Shown here piece after piece: positions 53,054 through 62,258 of a DNA stretch of 64,000 nt. The number at the start of each line of letters is the position of its first letter. Positions within the stretch are counted from its first letter, which is position 1. The stretch is from Prolixibacteraceae bacterium. Its GTDB lineage: Bacteria > Bacteroidota > Bacteroidia > Bacteroidales > Prolixibacteraceae. Both the position numbers and the translations under genes were made by a program. The DNA is taken from positions 213,416 to 277,415 of the forward strand of contig JAQUIJ010000004.1 of the NCBI GenBank assembly GCA_028683385.1, written 5' to 3'. The notes below the pieces were generated by a model. That model did no database searches. It saw only the letters and a program-made list of their open reading frames with translations, and was not told the DNA's origin.

Positions 53054-54226
53054 ATGCAAAAGAAAATAATGTTGCTGGGTTCGGGCGAGTTGGGAAAAGA
53101 GTTTGTAATTGCTGCCAAACGCCTTGGACAAACAGTAATTGCCGTTGATAGTTATGCTGGCGCTCCGGCCATGCAGGTTGCCGATCAGTTCGAAGTGATT
53201 AATATGCTTGATGGCGCTGAGCTCGACCGTATCGTGGCCAAACATCGGCCCGACCTGATTGTGCCTGAGATTGAAGCCATTCGTACCGAACGTTTCTACG
53301 ATTACGAAAAAGCTGGAATTCAGGTGGTACCTTCGGCCAAAGCGGCCAATTTCACCATGAATCGCAAGGCTATTCGCGATCTGGCCGCGCAGGAGCTTGG
53401 TCTGAAAACGGCCAATTATCGTTACGCGAAAACTTTCGAAGAGCTGAAGGCTGCTGTAGCTGAGGTTGGAATGCCATGTGTGGTTAAACCACTGATGTCG
53501 TCGTCGGGTAAAGGGCAATCGACCATCAAAAGCGAAGCCGACTTCGAAAAGGCATGGAATACGGCTTCGGATAAAGGACGCGGCGACTTAAACGAAGTGA
53601 TTGTTGAAGCTTTTGTTCCTTTCTTAAGCGAAATTACGCTGCTCACTGTGACTCAGAAAAATGGCGAAACACTATTTTGTGCGCCAATTGGCCACAGGCA
53701 GGAGCGTGGTGATTACCAGGAAAGCTGGCAGCCGGTATTCCTTCCTGAAGGTTTTGAAGAAGAGGCCCGCCGCATGGCTGCGCAGGTGACCAAAGCTTTG
53801 GGAGGCGTAGGTATTTGGGGAGTTGAGTTTTTTATCGTTGAAGAAGGCGTGGTGTTTTCAGAATTGTCGCCCCGTCCGCACGATACTGGTATGGTAACTT
53901 TGGCCGGAACACAAAATCTCAGCGAATTTGAATTGCATTGCCGGGCTGTTTTGGGCTTACCTATTCCTGAAATCAGGCAGGAAAAAGCGGGAGCCAGCGC
54001 GGTTATTCTTTCAGGTATTGAAACCATTTCTCCGGAATATGCGGGTATTGATTTGGTGTGCCAAAATTCACATGCTGATGTCCGGATATTTGGTAAAGAG
54101 ACCGCCCGCATTCATCGTCGTATGGGAGTGGTAGTCGTAAATGCCGAACTTGGTGCCGATGTGTTGGAATTAAAGCAAACCGCCCGAAATCTTGCTGATT
54201 TGGTAGAAGTGAAGGCTTCAAAATAA
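53054..54226 (+). CDS. purT: Formate-dependent GAR transformylase
   Basis: 390 residues, ATP-grasp enzyme of purine synthesis: it makes formyl phosphate from formate and ATP and formylates glycinamide ribonucleotide, without folate. [53 protein letters not shown] (ATP lysine and Gly loop), [40 protein letters not shown] -7 box lies at 53018-53025; no -33 TTG is seen. It ends in a strong terminator. Confidence 0.97.
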   Translation: MQKKIMLLGSGELGKEFVIAAKRLGQTVIAVDSYAGAPAMQVADQFEVINMLDGAELDRIVAKHRPDLIVPEIEAIRTERFYDYEKAGIQVVPSAKAANFTMNRKAIRDLAAQELGLKTANYRYAKTFEELKAAVAEVGMPCVVKPLMSSSGKGQSTIKSEADFEKAWNTASDKGRGDLNEVIVEAFVPFLSEITLLTVTQKNGETLFCAPIGHRQERGDYQESWQPVFLPEGFEEEARRMAAQVTKALGGVGIWGVEFFIVEEGVVFSELSPRPHDTGMVTLAGTQNLSEFELHCRAVLGLPIPEIRQEKAGASAVILSGIETISPEYAGIDLVCQNSHADVRIFGKETARIHRRMGVVVVNAELGADVLELKQTARNLADLVEVKASK

Positions 54227-54240
54227 TAGTGACCCCTTCA

Positions 54241-54288
54241 TACGAAAGAGGCTGTCAGGTTTTAATTCCGACAGCCTCTTTCGTATTT
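54241..54288 (+). terminator. purT terminator
   Basis: tacgaaagaggctgtc (54241-54256) pairs perfectly with gacagcctctttcgta (54270-54285) over 16 bp, then tttt. It also separates purT from the convergent permease gene. Confidence 0.85.
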
Positions 54289-54300
54289 TAAGTCATACGT

Positions 54301-55827
54301 TTATTGCGGTTTTTGATTTCGGATTTTGCTATTCCTGATTCCGTAGGTAAAATAAATGGCGAACCCAATGGCCATCCAAATAATCAGCCGTAGCCAAGTG
54401 TCTAAAGGCAGTGAAGCCATCTGCAAAATACAAATGCCGGCGCCCAAAATCGGGACAAGCGGAACGAACGGAGTTTTAAATGTCCGTTCAATATCTGGCC
54501 GTTTTACCCTCAGTACTATAATTCCGATACAAACGATGGCAAATGCCAGCAAAGTCCCAATCGAGACCAATTCACCAAGAATATTTATTGGTAGGATTCC
54601 GGCAATAATCATCGCTACAAATCCTGTGACTAAGGTACTCACATGTGGCGTTTTAAAACGTGGATGAACTTTTGCAAAAATGGGTGGTAAAAGCCCGTCT
54701 TTAGCCATCGAGAAGAAAATTCGTGGCTGACCAAGTAACATGACCAGAATAACCGAACTAAGTCCGGCGATTGCTGCAATCTTAATAATCGGACGTAACC
54801 AGAAAAGGCCTTCGCCCATGGCATTAACCCCAACTGCAATCGGGTCGGCCACGTTCAGAAAGGTATAACTAACAATTCCGGTTAACACAATGGCAACAAA
54901 AATGTAGAGCAGTGTCGAAATCCCTAGAGATCCTAAAATCCCGATAGGCATATCGCGTTTGGGGTTTTTAGCTTCCTGAGCCGCAGTTGAAACGGCATCG
55001 AAACCAATGTAAGCAAAGAATATAACGGCTGCCCCCCGGAAAATTCCGCTCCACCCATAATGTCCCCATTCGCCTGTATTTTGGGGAATGAATGGATGCC
55101 AGTTGGCTTTATTTACAAACATGAATCCGATTCCGATGAACAACAGAATAACGAACACCTTTATCACCACCATGAAATTGTTGAATTTGGCCGATTCTTT
55201 GATTCCGATTAAGAGTAATATAGAAATGGCAGCCACTATAAACATAGCTGGCAGGTTTAATAATCCGGTAAGATGAGGCAGGCTATCGATAGAAATTCCT
55301 GTATCAGCCAGGTTTTTGGTTAGTTCAGGCGTCAACGATTTCCATCCCACTTGCGGCACGTCCACCATAACAGTTCCCATGGCCGCTGTAAATTGCGCCG
55401 GAATGTTAACGCCAAAGTCTTTCAGAAAGCTTACTACATAACCCGACCAACCCACCGCAACCGTTGATGCAGCAAAAAGGTATTCCAGAATTAAATCCCA
55501 GCCAATGATCCAGGCCACAAACTCGCCCATAGTGGCATAAGCGTATGTATAGGCACTACCCGAAATCGGGATCATTGAGGCAAACTCGGCATAGCACAAG
55601 CCTGCAAATAAACAGGCAAGCCCGGAAATCAGGAACGAGATAACAATTGCAGGACCAGCATATTGAGCAGCAGCCTGACCTGTTAATACGAATATTCCGG
55701 CACCAATAACGGCACCAATTCCTAAAGTTGTAAGGTTAAATGCGCTTAGCGATTTTCGCAGGCCGTGATCGGAATTGGATTCGGCCATTAATAGTGATAA
55801 AGGTTTTGTAAGAAATAATTTGGACAT
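54301..55827 (-). CDS. APC-family amino-acid permease
   Basis: 508 residues, about 12-13 helices. [20 protein letters not shown] (TM1 of the APC fold), [40 protein letters not shown], and [28 protein letters not shown] are typical of the cationic amino-acid (YfnA/CAT-like) branch. The substrate is not determinable. Downstream of dedA on the same strand with 46 bases between. Confidence 0.92.
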   Translation of the reverse strand: MSKLFLTKPLSLLMAESNSDHGLRKSLSAFNLTTLGIGAVIGAGIFVLTGQAAAQYAGPAIVISFLISGLACLFAGLCYAEFASMIPISGSAYTYAYATMGEFVAWIIGWDLILEYLFAASTVAVGWSGYVVSFLKDFGVNIPAQFTAAMGTVMVDVPQVGWKSLTPELTKNLADTGISIDSLPHLTGLLNLPAMFIVAAISILLLIGIKESAKFNNFMVVIKVFVILLFIGIGFMFVNKANWHPFIPQNTGEWGHYGWSGIFRGAAVIFFAYIGFDAVSTAAQEAKNPKRDMPIGILGSLGISTLLYIFVAIVLTGIVSYTFLNVADPIAVGVNAMGEGLFWLRPIIKIAAIAGLSSVILVMLLGQPRIFFSMAKDGLLPPIFAKVHPRFKTPHVSTLVTGFVAMIIAGILPINILGELVSIGTLLAFAIVCIGIIVLRVKRPDIERTFKTPFVPLVPILGAGICILQMASLPLDTWLRLIIWMAIGFAIYFTYGIRNSKIRNQKPQ

Positions 55828-55873
55828 AGGGACTGTTTTTGAAGACTCAAAAATAGCTTTTTTGTTTAATAAA

Positions 55874-56551
55874 TCAGTTGTCCTGGTAATTTGTTGGGGG
55901 GTATTTGGCTTTTTTATTAAATATAAATGTTTTAAATGCTGCGTAGAAGAATGGGATTAGCGTTACAATGATAAGTCCAAGGAAAACAATCTCGAAATTA
56001 TCTTTAATCCAGGTCAATTCTCCCAGAAAATATCCGGTTAAGGTAAAGAAAGGTACCCAAATTGCCGACCCAATGATGGTATATTGTTTAAAAATCGGAA
56101 AATCAAACGAAACGGTTCCTGCAAAAAAAGGAATATAAGTGCGGATTACCGGGAAAAAACGGCCAAAGATAATTGACTTTTTTCCGTGTTTGTGATAAAA
56201 TTCCCGTGTTTTGACAATTGAGGGAACCAGATATTTCTGAATTAGTTTTCGCTGGCTGCGCTCAATGCGATGCCCAATCAATGCCCCAATCTGGTAATTA
56301 AAATGATTTCCAAGGACAGCCGCTAAAATTAAGATCGGCACCAACACCCAGATACTCATGTCAGACGAAGCTGCAATTACACCGGCAGAGAAAAGCAACC
56401 CATCGCCAGGTAAAAATGGAAAAACAATTAATCCGGTTTCCAGAAAGATAATCAGGAATAAAACCAGATAAGCTTCCCATACGTTTTCGTCAACCAAGGC
56501 AAAAATAGCTTCGTTGGTATGAAATAGTATGTGGTAAATTTGTTCCAGCAT
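55874..56551 (-). CDS. DedA-family membrane protein
   Basis: 225 residues. [29 protein letters not shown] and [16 protein letters not shown], then [32 protein letters not shown], the VTT/SNARE-like core of DedA proteins that act as lipid (undecaprenyl phosphate or phospholipid) scramblases. The key acidic E in LETGL and R in GRFFPVIRT are kept. Confidence 0.92.
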   Translation of the reverse strand: MLEQIYHILFHTNEAIFALVDENVWEAYLVLFLIIFLETGLIVFPFLPGDGLLFSAGVIAASSDMSIWVLVPILILAAVLGNHFNYQIGALIGHRIERSQRKLIQKYLVPSIVKTREFYHKHGKKSIIFGRFFPVIRTYIPFFAGTVSFDFPIFKQYTIIGSAIWVPFFTLTGYFLGELTWIKDNFEIVFLGLIIVTLIPFFYAAFKTFIFNKKAKYPPTNYQDN

Positions 56552-56745
56552 CTTATGGGTTGAATTGATTGGCTTGTGTCTCGCACAAAAAATATGGTGT
56601 AGTTTACAGAACGTATAAAATTACTGCAAATTACACCATCTAAACAACTATAAGCCCTAATTGATGCCTATTCTATGAATTATTTCAGTTAATATTTCTT
56701 AATGACTGTTTTTCTGATGTTTACTAATTCACTCAGTTGATTCGC

Positions 56746-57207
56746 TCAATTAAAACAATCGGTTAATAAATTGCAAACCTGACTTAGGAATTCATTATCT
56801 CTCTCAGTAAATGGGGCAGGAGAGTGGCTGTCGATGTCGAGCTCGGCTACAAATTTTCCATTTTTCAAAACCGGAACCACAATTTCCGACTGGACTTCCA
56901 ATCCGCACGAAATGTAGTTCTCAACCTGAGTCACATCCTGCACCACCATAGTTTGGCCACTGGCGGCTACCTGTCCACAGATGCCTTTCCCGACAGCAAT
57001 ATGTGTGTGCTGGGTTGGTTTTCCGACGAATGGACCTAAAACAAGCTCATTCTTCTCCGGGTCTAAAATGTAAAAGCCTACCCAATCGTAATGATAAACT
57101 TCTTGTTTCAAAAGTTCACAAATCCGGAACAAAAGGTCTTCCGGATTAATTTTTACCAATGCGGCAATCTTTTGATATACTTCTTCAAAATTAGTTGTCA
57201 TTGTCAT
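56746..57207 (-). CDS. GAF protein, free methionine-(R)-sulfoxide reductase type
   Basis: 153 residues, one GAF domain: YDWVGFYILDPEKNELVLGPFVGKPTQHTHIAVGKGICGQVAASGQTMVVQDVTQVENYISC, then EIVVPVLKNGKFVAELDIDSHSPAPFTERD. Family members reduce free Met-R-sulfoxide. Two of the three Cys of the yeast and E. coli enzymes are present 24 residues apart (GIC and ISC), the pair that carries the reaction; the third, ten residues before the first, is His. Function likely kept, not certain. Single gene. Confidence 0.85.
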   Translation of the reverse strand: MTMTTNFEEVYQKIAALVKINPEDLLFRICELLKQEVYHYDWVGFYILDPEKNELVLGPFVGKPTQHTHIAVGKGICGQVAASGQTMVVQDVTQVENYISCGLEVQSEIVVPVLKNGKFVAELDIDSHSPAPFTERDNEFLSQVCNLLTDCFN

Positions 57208-57308
57208 ATTCTTCTTCTGTTTTCACCTTTAATATACTGGAAAAAGTCAATAGTCATATGGAAAATGTTTTATAGAGTTTTTTCGAATGACTGTTGACTA
57301 TTCCCTTG

Positions 57309-57779
57309 TTACTTGATTACCATTTGATCTTCGTGGGTAATTTTCTCGCAATATTTACATTTCAAATCTAAAGGATTTTTTGAAATGACATTGAAATAGG
57401 TAGTAATTTCCTCGTTGTTGGTGATGCATTTCGGGTTAAAGCATTTTACAATTCCGATTACTTTGTCCGGAACTTCAACCACACGCTTTTCAACCACTTC
57501 GTAATCACGGATAATATTCAGCTTGGCATTGCGGGCAATCAGCGAAATTTTGTTGATTTCGTCGTCTTCAAAAAATACGTCGGAAAGCTTGATGATGGCT
57601 TTGCTACCCAATTTTTCGCTTTCGAAATTGGCGCCAAATGTAATTTGGGTTTTCACATTCTGAAGTCCCAGAATGGAAATAACCTTAAACAGATTTTCGG
57701 AAGGGATGTGATCGATTACAGTGCCATTGTTAATTGCACTAACTTTCAGTTTGAGTTTCTTTTTTAAACTATCGGGCAT
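57309..57779 (-). CDS. pyrI: Aspartate carbamoyltransferase regulatory subunit
   Basis: 156 residues. N-terminal allosteric domain (KLKVSAINNGTVIDHIPSENLFKVISIL) and C-terminal zinc domain with the Cys ligands C-x4-C (VKCFNPKCITN) and C-x2-C (LKCKYCEKI). It binds CTP/ATP and holds PyrB trimers in the regulated holoenzyme. It follows pyrB by eight bases. Confidence 0.96.
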   Translation of the reverse strand: MPDSLKKKLKLKVSAINNGTVIDHIPSENLFKVISILGLQNVKTQITFGANFESEKLGSKAIIKLSDVFFEDDEINKISLIARNAKLNIIRDYEVVEKRVVEVPDKVIGIVKCFNPKCITNNEEITTYFNVISKNPLDLKCKYCEKITHEDQMVIK

Positions 57780-57787
57780 GGCTGTAA

Positions 57788-58699
57788 TTATTTAAGGTTG
57801 AGAATGTGTGCGATAATGGCCTGGCGGGTGAAAACGCCGTTCCGGGCTTGTTCAAAATAATAGGCTTTTTCGTTACTGTCAACATCCGGATGTATTTCGT
57901 TGACGCGGGGAAGCGGGTGCAGAATGCGCATGTTTGGTTTCGTATTGGCGAGCATATTGTTGCGTAAAATGTAAACGTTTTTCACTTTTTCGTATTCAAT
58001 CGGATCCATGAATCGCTCTTTCTGAACTCGGGTCATGTAAATGATTTCAGCGTGATTGATGTTTTCGTTGATTTCGCTGTGCTCGAAATAACGGATACCC
58101 TTTTCTTTCAGGAACAATTTATACTCTTCAGGCATGGCCAGTTCGTCAGGAGCAATAAAGTTAAAAATCGGGTTCTCGAATTGCGACATCGCCATCAGCA
58201 GGGAATGAACTGTTCGTCCGTATTTCAGGTCGCCAATCATGAAAATGTTGATGTTATCGAGGGTTCCCTGTGTTTTCAGGATCGAATACATGTCGAGCAG
58301 GGTTTGGGTTGGATGCTGGTTGGCGCCATCGCCAGCATTGATCACCGGAACATCGGCCACTTCGGCTGCATACCGCGAACTGCCTTCCAGCGGGTGGCGC
58401 ATCACGATTAAATCGACATAATTGCTGACCATTCTCGTGGTGTCGTGCAAAGTTTCGCCTTTCGAAACGCTGGATGAACCTGCATCCGAGAAGCCAATGA
58501 TTCGGCCACCCAACCGGTTTATCGCAGTTTCGAAGCTAAGCCGGGTTCGGGTCGATGGTTCAAAAAACAAAGAAGCTACTACTTTTCCTTCAAGCAGTTT
58601 CTGGTTGGGGTTTTTCTCAAAATCGGCTGCGAGTTCCAATATTCGCAGGTAATCTTCTTTTGAATAATCTGTAATCGAAATTAAATCTTTCTTCTTCAT
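57788..58699 (-). CDS. pyrB: Aspartate carbamoyltransferase catalytic subunit
   Basis: 303 residues. First committed pyrimidine step: carbamoyl phosphate plus aspartate gives carbamoyl aspartate. [21 protein letters not shown] (carbamoyl-phosphate loop), [54 protein letters not shown] and [14 protein letters not shown] are all in place. Transcription must pass a hairpin with nine U residues 36-70 bases upstream, a likely attenuator. Confidence 0.97.
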   Translation of the reverse strand: MKKKDLISITDYSKEDYLRILELAADFEKNPNQKLLEGKVVASLFFEPSTRTRLSFETAINRLGGRIIGFSDAGSSSVSKGETLHDTTRMVSNYVDLIVMRHPLEGSSRYAAEVADVPVINAGDGANQHPTQTLLDMYSILKTQGTLDNINIFMIGDLKYGRTVHSLLMAMSQFENPIFNFIAPDELAMPEEYKLFLKEKGIRYFEHSEINENINHAEIIYMTRVQKERFMDPIEYEKVKNVYILRNNMLANTKPNMRILHPLPRVNEIHPDVDSNEKAYYFEQARNGVFTRQAIIAHILNLK

Positions 58700-58714
58700 T
58701 TTATGTGATGTGTT

Positions 58715-58912
58715 TTAAAGATGATAAAGCAAAAAAAAACCAACAGAAAGGATATTTCTGTTGGTTTTTAAGTATTTCCGGTGAAACCGGATAAAATAAT
58801 GTTGAGCTAAATTGTTATCATGATGGAAACAAAACAGGGAATTTGGGAAAAACTTTTCCCGGTGAAGTGTTTCACTGGAAAAGTGGGAATATTGTCTGAT
58901 CAGGTGTTCCAT
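58715..58912 (-). CDS. Candidate pyrBI leader ORF across the attenuator
   Basis: 65 codons from an ATG at 58912, stop at 58715-58717, 15 bases before the pyrB start codon. It begins MEHLIRQYSHFSSETLHREK, contains a pyrimidine-rich codon stretch encoding KFFPNSLFCF, and reads through the whole terminator hairpin. The arrangement matches the enterobacterial pyrL leader, where a ribosome close behind polymerase prevents termination when UTP is low. It may be chance in AT-rich DNA; no clear ribosome site is seen. Confidence 0.4.
   Translation of the reverse strand: MEHLIRQYSHFSSETLHREKFFPNSLFCFHHDNNLAQHYFIRFHRKYLKTNRNILSVGFFLLYHL
58726..58769 (-). terminator. Terminator/attenuator hairpin in the pyrBI leader
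   Basis: aaaaaccaacagaaa (58735-58749) pairs with tttctgttggttttt (58755-58769) over 15 bp with loop ggata; on the minus strand a run of nine T follows (58739-58731). A second hairpin, tccggt-gaa-accgga (58777-58791), lies before it. The space left to pyrB (36 bases) is too short for a promoter, so the hairpin most likely lies within the pyrBI transcript. Confidence 0.75.
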
Positions 58913-59014
58913 CAAAATCCAAAATTAGAGTGTTTTTGCAATCTATTCTAAATAGTCCTTTATTAGTTATGAAAAGGTTATTAACACCATTGATTTCGGG
59001 TGCAAGACTGAAAG

Positions 59015-59617
59015 CTATGGCAATTCGGTAACCTTCAAACCTTCTATTTTATTCAGTCCATCTTCAATCCGGCTTAGTTCACTCAACCTGATGTGTGTGC
59101 TGATCCGACATCTCAAATCGAACTGTGGGTCAATCTGGGGAAGCTTTTCATCTTTGAATAGTTTCATTACGTCATTCATTACCCCATAGTCGAACTCAAT
59201 TAAAAGTTGCTTCTCTACAAGCTTTTCAACGATTTCAGCCTGATTGATAGCATCGAGGGCTGCATTGCGGTACGCATTAATTAAACCACTGACGCCCAGT
59301 AAAGTTCCGCCAAAATAGCGGACAACTACGATTAGAATATTGGTGAGGTCGAAGCTTTGTATTTGCCCCAGAATTGGCTTCCCGGCAGTCGACGAAGGTT
59401 CTCCATCATCGTTGGCCCTGAAAAGCAATTTCTCGTGTCCCAACCGCCATGCATAGCAATGATGCCGTGCCGAATAATGTTCCTTTTTTATGGTCTGTAC
59501 AATTTCCTTAATCTGATCTTCGGAAGTTACGGGAAAAGCGTACGCAATAAATTTGCTGCCCTTGTCTTTGAACAATCCTTCCGAAGGATTCGATATGGTT
59601 CTGTAGGTATCTTCCAT
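59015..59617 (-). CDS. YigZ/IMPACT family protein
   Basis: 200 residues. EGLFKDKGSKFIAYAFPV, HYSARHHCYAWRLG, RANDDGEPSSTAGKPILGQI and VVRYFGGTLLGVSGLINAYRNAA are the signatures of the YigZ half of the IMPACT family; a C-terminal DUF1949-type ferredoxin-like part follows. It may bind RNA or the ribosome; the bacterial role is not settled. The start ATG shares one base with the stop of the permease gene (TGATG). Confidence 0.93.
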   Translation of the reverse strand: MEDTYRTISNPSEGLFKDKGSKFIAYAFPVTSEDQIKEIVQTIKKEHYSARHHCYAWRLGHEKLLFRANDDGEPSSTAGKPILGQIQSFDLTNILIVVVRYFGGTLLGVSGLINAYRNAALDAINQAEIVEKLVEKQLLIEFDYGVMNDVMKLFKDEKLPQIDPQFDLRCRISTHIRLSELSRIEDGLNKIEGLKVTELP

Positions 59618-60501
59618 CAGAAATTCATTAAAATCAGGATGGCAATAACGGCCATCAAAACTCCGGCAAAGTTAACTCTTGAAAACTTCTCTTTAAAGAA
59701 TACTAATCCAATCAGGATCGAAAATAATACAATACAGATGTTATTCAGTCCAAAAACGATAGAACTGTCAAGTTTGCTGTTGTTTAAAGCCAATATGAAG
59801 AAGTACAATGAGCCAAAATTAGCGATTCCTAAAATTGTCCCGCCAACCAATTCCGCAATAGAAATGTTCTTTGAAAGCGACTTTGGTTTTATCAAGATGA
59901 ATATCAGACCAAGAATCAGGGCAGCAAGGAAAACTGTAGCAGAGAACAATAAACTCATGTTGTTGGCTACATGATAGGTTTGCGCATATTTTACAATTGA
60001 GTCGGTTATTCCTGATCCCAGAAAAATAGCAATTGGAATCGCAATCAGTTTAATGTTTTTTGCTTTATCAATTGGTCGATAACTTGTTAGTAAAACAGCG
60101 ATCGTCGCTAATACTAATCCGGAAATTTTAAGAATGGTGGTTTTTTCGGAGAAATACAGGATGGAGAATAAAATCGGGATAACCATTGACAATTTTCCGG
60201 CAATGCTTGTGACGGCAACTCCGGAAAGGCGGGTCGAATAGCCAATCAGAAAAAACATCAGGATAAAAGAGAAGCCAATCAACAGGGCATATGGAAGCCA
60301 ATTGGAAGTTAGAACATTCAGGATAGAAATGGGGTGGCGGTTGAAGCTGAAGCCAAGTATTGCAGCCAACAGGTAATTGACTGTAATCAGCTTGATCAGG
60401 TTGGTTTTAAACCGCTCAGTAACTTTGAAGGTGATGAAAATTACTGATGACGAAAGAATGCTCAGCAAGAGATAAATCATCTGATGTGATTTTAAAGACA
60501 A
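59617..60501 (-). CDS. EamA/DMT-superfamily transporter
   Basis: 294 residues, ten hydrophobic helices in two halves of five. PYALLIGFSFILMFFLIGYSTRLSGVAVTSIAGKLSMVIPILFSILYFSEKTTILKISGLVLATIAVLLT in half 1 and SIAELVGGTILGIANFGSLYFFILALNNSKLDSSIVFGLNNICIVLFSILIGLVFFKEKFS in half 2 show the EamA pattern. Metabolite exporter of unknown substrate. Coupled to yigZ. Confidence 0.88.
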   Translation of the reverse strand: MSLKSHQMIYLLLSILSSSVIFITFKVTERFKTNLIKLITVNYLLAAILGFSFNRHPISILNVLTSNWLPYALLIGFSFILMFFLIGYSTRLSGVAVTSIAGKLSMVIPILFSILYFSEKTTILKISGLVLATIAVLLTSYRPIDKAKNIKLIAIPIAIFLGSGITDSIVKYAQTYHVANNMSLLFSATVFLAALILGLIFILIKPKSLSKNISIAELVGGTILGIANFGSLYFFILALNNSKLDSSIVFGLNNICIVLFSILIGLVFFKEKFSRVNFAGVLMAVIAILILMNF

Positions 60502-60538
60502 GAAAAAAGCAGATCGAAATTGACCTGCTTTATATCTG

Positions 60539-61969
60539 TTACAATTTTAATTTCTTTTCAATCTCGTCGACACAAAGTTTAAAGGCTTTGTCCGTTTCTT
60601 TCAGGTTATTCACCGTTTTGCAGGCATGCAACACCGTTGCGTGGTCTTTATGCCCAATTTGCGAACCGATGGATGCCAGCGACGATTTGGTCATGTTTTT
60701 CGAGAAGTACATGGCCAGTTGCCGGGCCTGAACAACTTCGCGTTTCCGGGTTTTTGCCTGAAGTGAATCGACCGGCATATTGAAATAATCGCAAACGACT
60801 TTTGAAATATAGTCGATTGATAATTCTCGTTTCGAGTTCTTAACCAGCTTATTAATCATCTCGCTGGCCAATTCAATGGTGATTTCTTTCCGATTCAGTG
60901 TCGATTGAGCCAGAAGAGAAACCAGTGCTCCTTCGAGTTCCCTAATGTTATTTGTAATATGTGAAGCGATGTATTCCAAGACTTCGTCAGATATTTCAAT
61001 GCCGTCCTTGTAGATTTTCCGCCTTAAAATATCCATTCTGGTTTCGAAACCTGGCTGTTGTAAATCGGCAGTCAAACCCCATTTGAAACGTGAAAGTAAG
61101 CGTTGTTCCAATCCTTTTAATTCAATTGGCGGTTTGTCAGACGTCAGAATAAGCTGTTTCCCGCTTTGGTGCAAATGGTTGAATATATGGAAAAAGGTTT
61201 CCTGAGTTTTTTCTTTTCCTGCAAATTCCTGAACATCATCAATAATCAGAACATCAATCATCTGGTAGAAATTCAAAAAGTCGTTCCGGTTATTGTTCCG
61301 GGTCGCTTCGGTGAATTGAGTCTGAAATTTATTTGAATTGACATACAATACAACCTTGTCAGGATGGCGTTCTTTCACTTCAATACCAATGGCGTGTGCC
61401 AGGTGAGTTTTACCAAGACCTGAATTTCCATAAATCATCAGCGGGTTGAATGCAGTACCTCCCGGATTTTGGGAAACTGCATATCCGGCGCTTCGGGCCA
61501 AACGATTACATTCGCCTTCAACAAAATTATCGAAGGTATTATCCAGGCGTAATTGTGGATCAATCTGGATCTTTTGAATTCCGGGAATAATAAATGGATT
61601 CTTTATCGATGATTTTCCTTCGCTTTTCAGAGGAATGCTCATCGGTTTATTCTGAATTTTGCTGTTGTTATTTGTCGGATATTTAACGGTGTACGGTTGT
61701 GAGTTACTTTGATTGTTACCCATAACCACAACATATTCGAGTTTGGCACCGACCCCTACTTCTTTTCTCAGTGTTTTTCTGAGCAAATCAATGTACTGTT
61801 CTTCGAGATATTCATAAAAAAATGGACTTGGAACCTGAATTGTAAGTACTTCATCATCCAGATTAACAGGAACGATTGGTTCAAACCATGTCTTAAAACT
61901 GATGCCTGGTACGTTGTCGCGAATAACTGAAAGACAACGATCCCAAACCAAACGATGATCATTAATCAT
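60539..61969 (-). CDS. dnaA: Chromosomal replication initiator DnaA
   Basis: 476 residues from the ATG at 61969 (MINDHRLVWDRCLSVIRDNV); an upstream TTG at 61999 lies inside a -7-like box (TAGTTTTG, minus, 62004-61997), so the ATG is right. Domain I (FKTWFEPIVPVN), linker II, AAA+ domain III with Walker A GNSGLGKTHLAHAIG and Walker B VLIIDDVQEF, and DNA-binding domain IV with SLASIGSQIGHKDHATVLHACKTV. It binds DnaA boxes at oriC and opens the origin. No clear cluster of TTATCCACA boxes is near, so oriC is not in this window. Confidence 0.97.
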   Translation of the reverse strand: MINDHRLVWDRCLSVIRDNVPGISFKTWFEPIVPVNLDDEVLTIQVPSPFFYEYLEEQYIDLLRKTLRKEVGVGAKLEYVVVMGNNQSNSQPYTVKYPTNNNSKIQNKPMSIPLKSEGKSSIKNPFIIPGIQKIQIDPQLRLDNTFDNFVEGECNRLARSAGYAVSQNPGGTAFNPLMIYGNSGLGKTHLAHAIGIEVKERHPDKVVLYVNSNKFQTQFTEATRNNNRNDFLNFYQMIDVLIIDDVQEFAGKEKTQETFFHIFNHLHQSGKQLILTSDKPPIELKGLEQRLLSRFKWGLTADLQQPGFETRMDILRRKIYKDGIEISDEVLEYIASHITNNIRELEGALVSLLAQSTLNRKEITIELASEMINKLVKNSKRELSIDYISKVVCDYFNMPVDSLQAKTRKREVVQARQLAMYFSKNMTKSSLASIGSQIGHKDHATVLHACKTVNNLKETDKAFKLCVDEIEKKLKL

Positions 61970-62258
61970 TTTGGAGCCGGATATTAAAAAATTTGACAAA
62001 ACTATATTCCCTGATTATTTTTCCCTGAAACAAATTTTGTGAAAAAAAATGTAGAAAAAAAATGGATTTGCACTTGACTTTTATAAAAATAAGATAAGGT
62101 CTTTAAGGCTCAGGCATTTAAAAATAAAAAATATTTTAATATTTTTTTAATATGGCTAAATTACTGATTGTGAGAGTTTTAGTTGTGCTAGTTATTTAAG
62201 TGCTTGCCAGTAAAGGGATGTAGCCAATTAAACAATAATAATTAGCATTGTTTGATAA
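61970..62258. other. AT-rich upstream region of dnaA
   Basis: No gene. It holds the -7-like TAGTTTTG box of dnaA (62004-61997, minus) and a very AT-rich block, about 62119-62155 (aataaaaaatattttaatat). No DnaA box matching TTATNCACA; the nearest, TTTTTCACA on the minus strand (about 62037), has two mismatches. Confidence 0.5.

Noticed and set aside
61970-62258. Possible oriC next to dnaA
   Set aside because: No cluster of DnaA boxes and no clear repeat of TTATNCACA; AT-richness alone is weak evidence.
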